Position numbers and translations under genes: made by a program. Source: Clostridium sp. AF15-31 (GTDB lineage Bacteria; Bacillota; Clostridia; Lachnospirales; Lachnospiraceae). From it: DNA of 64,000 bases. Positions 63,556 through 64,000 of the stretch are shown piece by piece. The DNA is taken from contig NZ_QTXL01000007.1 in the NCBI RefSeq assembly GCF_003461625.1, forward strand, positions 94,272-158,271, read 5' to 3'. The notes below the pieces were generated by a model. That model made no database searches. It was not told where the DNA came from and saw only the letters and a list, made by a program, of their open reading frames with translations. Position 1 is the first letter of the stretch. Each line of letters opens with the position of its first letter.

Positions 63556-64000
63556 ATGGATAACGAAATTGTATATTCCTCCAAGGCAACTGATCAGAAA
63601 GCACAGTATGATGCCAGTGCCAAGCGCCTGCTTGGACAGAAGATCATACTGGCGCATATACTGATCAGGGTAGTAGAAGAATTTAAAGGTATGGATGCAG
63701 ATACGGTCGCTTCTTTGATTGAAGGTGAACCATATATCAGCCAGGTTCCGGTTGAACTGGGATTAACGAACAAAGAAACGGTGGATGCCAGAACCGGTGA
63801 ACGGATTGTCGGACTGAATACAGAAAGTTCCGAAATTGATGAGGGAAAGATATATTTTGATATTATCTTCTATGTACGGATGCGGGATGGATTGGCGAAA
63901 ATGATCATTAATCTGGAAGCCCAGAAGAATGAACCGACAAAGTATTTTATCTTAAATCGGGCAATCTTCTATACGGCAAGACTGGTGTCATCCCAGAAAG
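63556..64000 (+). CDS. PD-(D/E)XK nuclease family transposase-like protein, 3' end outside window
   Basis: The first 148 residues are visible; the frame is still open at the window end. Features: QYDASAKRLLGQKIILAHIL at about 17-36, then YFDIIFYVRMRDG (D102) and MIINLEAQKNEP (E121, Q123, K124), the D...ExQK core of PD-(D/E)XK nucleases. NRAIFYTARLVSSQ follows as in Rpn/transposase_31-like families widespread in Lachnospiraceae. AAAGGAG lies 8 bp before the ATG. It is related in fold, not closely in sequence, to the nuclease at 61-62 kb. The intact beginning suggests a functional gene, but the C-terminus cannot be checked. Confidence 0.82.
   Translation, partial: MDNEIVYSSKATDQKAQYDASAKRLLGQKIILAHILIRVVEEFKGMDADTVASLIEGEPYISQVPVELGLTNKETVDARTGERIVGLNTESSEIDEGKIYFDIIFYVRMRDGLAKMIINLEAQKNEPTKYFILNRAIFYTARLVSSQK

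Overview
The window looks like a chromosomal segment of a strictly anaerobic, low-to-moderate GC Firmicute, most probably a gut-type Lachnospiraceae (Clostridia). I infer this from the gene content: a four-subunit ferredoxin-dependent 2-oxoacid oxidoreductase, a V-type ATPase operon with the Na+-ligand residues, a DUF4250 protein, Rpn/PD-(D/E)XK transposase-like nucleases and a decayed AAA ATPase of a kind common in this family. Promoters are of sigma-A type and ribosome binding sites are strong AGGAGG/AAGGAG. I cannot name the genus. No rRNA, tRNA or CRISPR array was recognised.

Layout. 1-6 kb: the 3' part of a repeat-rich envelope protein, then a TetR regulator and an ABC exporter it probably controls through two identical operators. 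6.5-9.2 kb: pyrC, a decayed Gfo/Idh/MocA oxidoreductase and a LuxR-type regulator. 9.4-16.3 kb: cytidylate-kinase-like protein, NhaC-type antiporter, YtcJ-type amidohydrolase, N-carbamoylputrescine amidase and small membrane/GNAT proteins. 16.4-20.6 kb: glycogen branching enzyme with a basic tail, a GNAT, cold-shock protein and PnuC. 20.9-23.9 kb: porCDAB on the minus strand. 24.2-34.4 kb: transglutaminase-like protein, aconitase-family hydratase, endonuclease IV, SPFH/NfeD pair, AI-2E-family permease and a MurJ/SpoVB-like flippase. 34.4-40.8 kb: a PTS-EIIC/EAL fusion, YqeY, a NUDIX hydrolase, and a P-type cation ATPase behind a yybP-ykoY (Mn2+) riboswitch. 41-49.3 kb: a sulfur amino acid island (LysR regulator, two PLP C-S enzymes, cysteine synthase, a stand-alone LanC-like protein and a two-component sodium symporter). 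49.7-51.3 kb: Sua5 and RpiB. 52-60.8 kb: a V-type ATPase operon. 61-64 kb: an accessory stretch with two Rpn-like nucleases and two pseudogenes.

The least ordinary content is between the genes. (1) At 49.38-49.62 kb there is a strictly phased array of five units, period 51-52 bp. Each unit has GGGTAT and, exactly 27 bp later, its reverse complement ATACCC, while the sequence between is not conserved. (2) Two families of very long hairpins (about 100-320 bp) sit at gene 3' ends. Family B has a conserved apical module TGTTTGAG-[mini-hairpin]-CGAGTT with compensatory changes between copies (1.6, 6.2 half copy, 15.2, 51.4, 51.6 kb, related at 60.0 kb). Family A has an apical CGGTAC...GRACCG stem with a recurrent mismatch (6.0, 36.6, 60.9 kb, a short version at 19.8 kb and a probable relic at 20.75 kb). 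One family B hairpin includes the last 35 bases of a coding region in its stem.

How the genes fit together. The island at 41-49 kb is the best candidate for an uncharacterised pathway: two matching LysR-type sites lie upstream of the first PLP enzyme and of cysK, and the LanC-like protein has three cysteines where LanC enzymes bind zinc with Cys-Cys-His. It may be a thioether or cysteine-conjugate import and breakdown route; that is inference. Energy metabolism is represented by the Na+-type V-ATPase, the 2-oxoacid oxidoreductase and sodium-coupled transporters.
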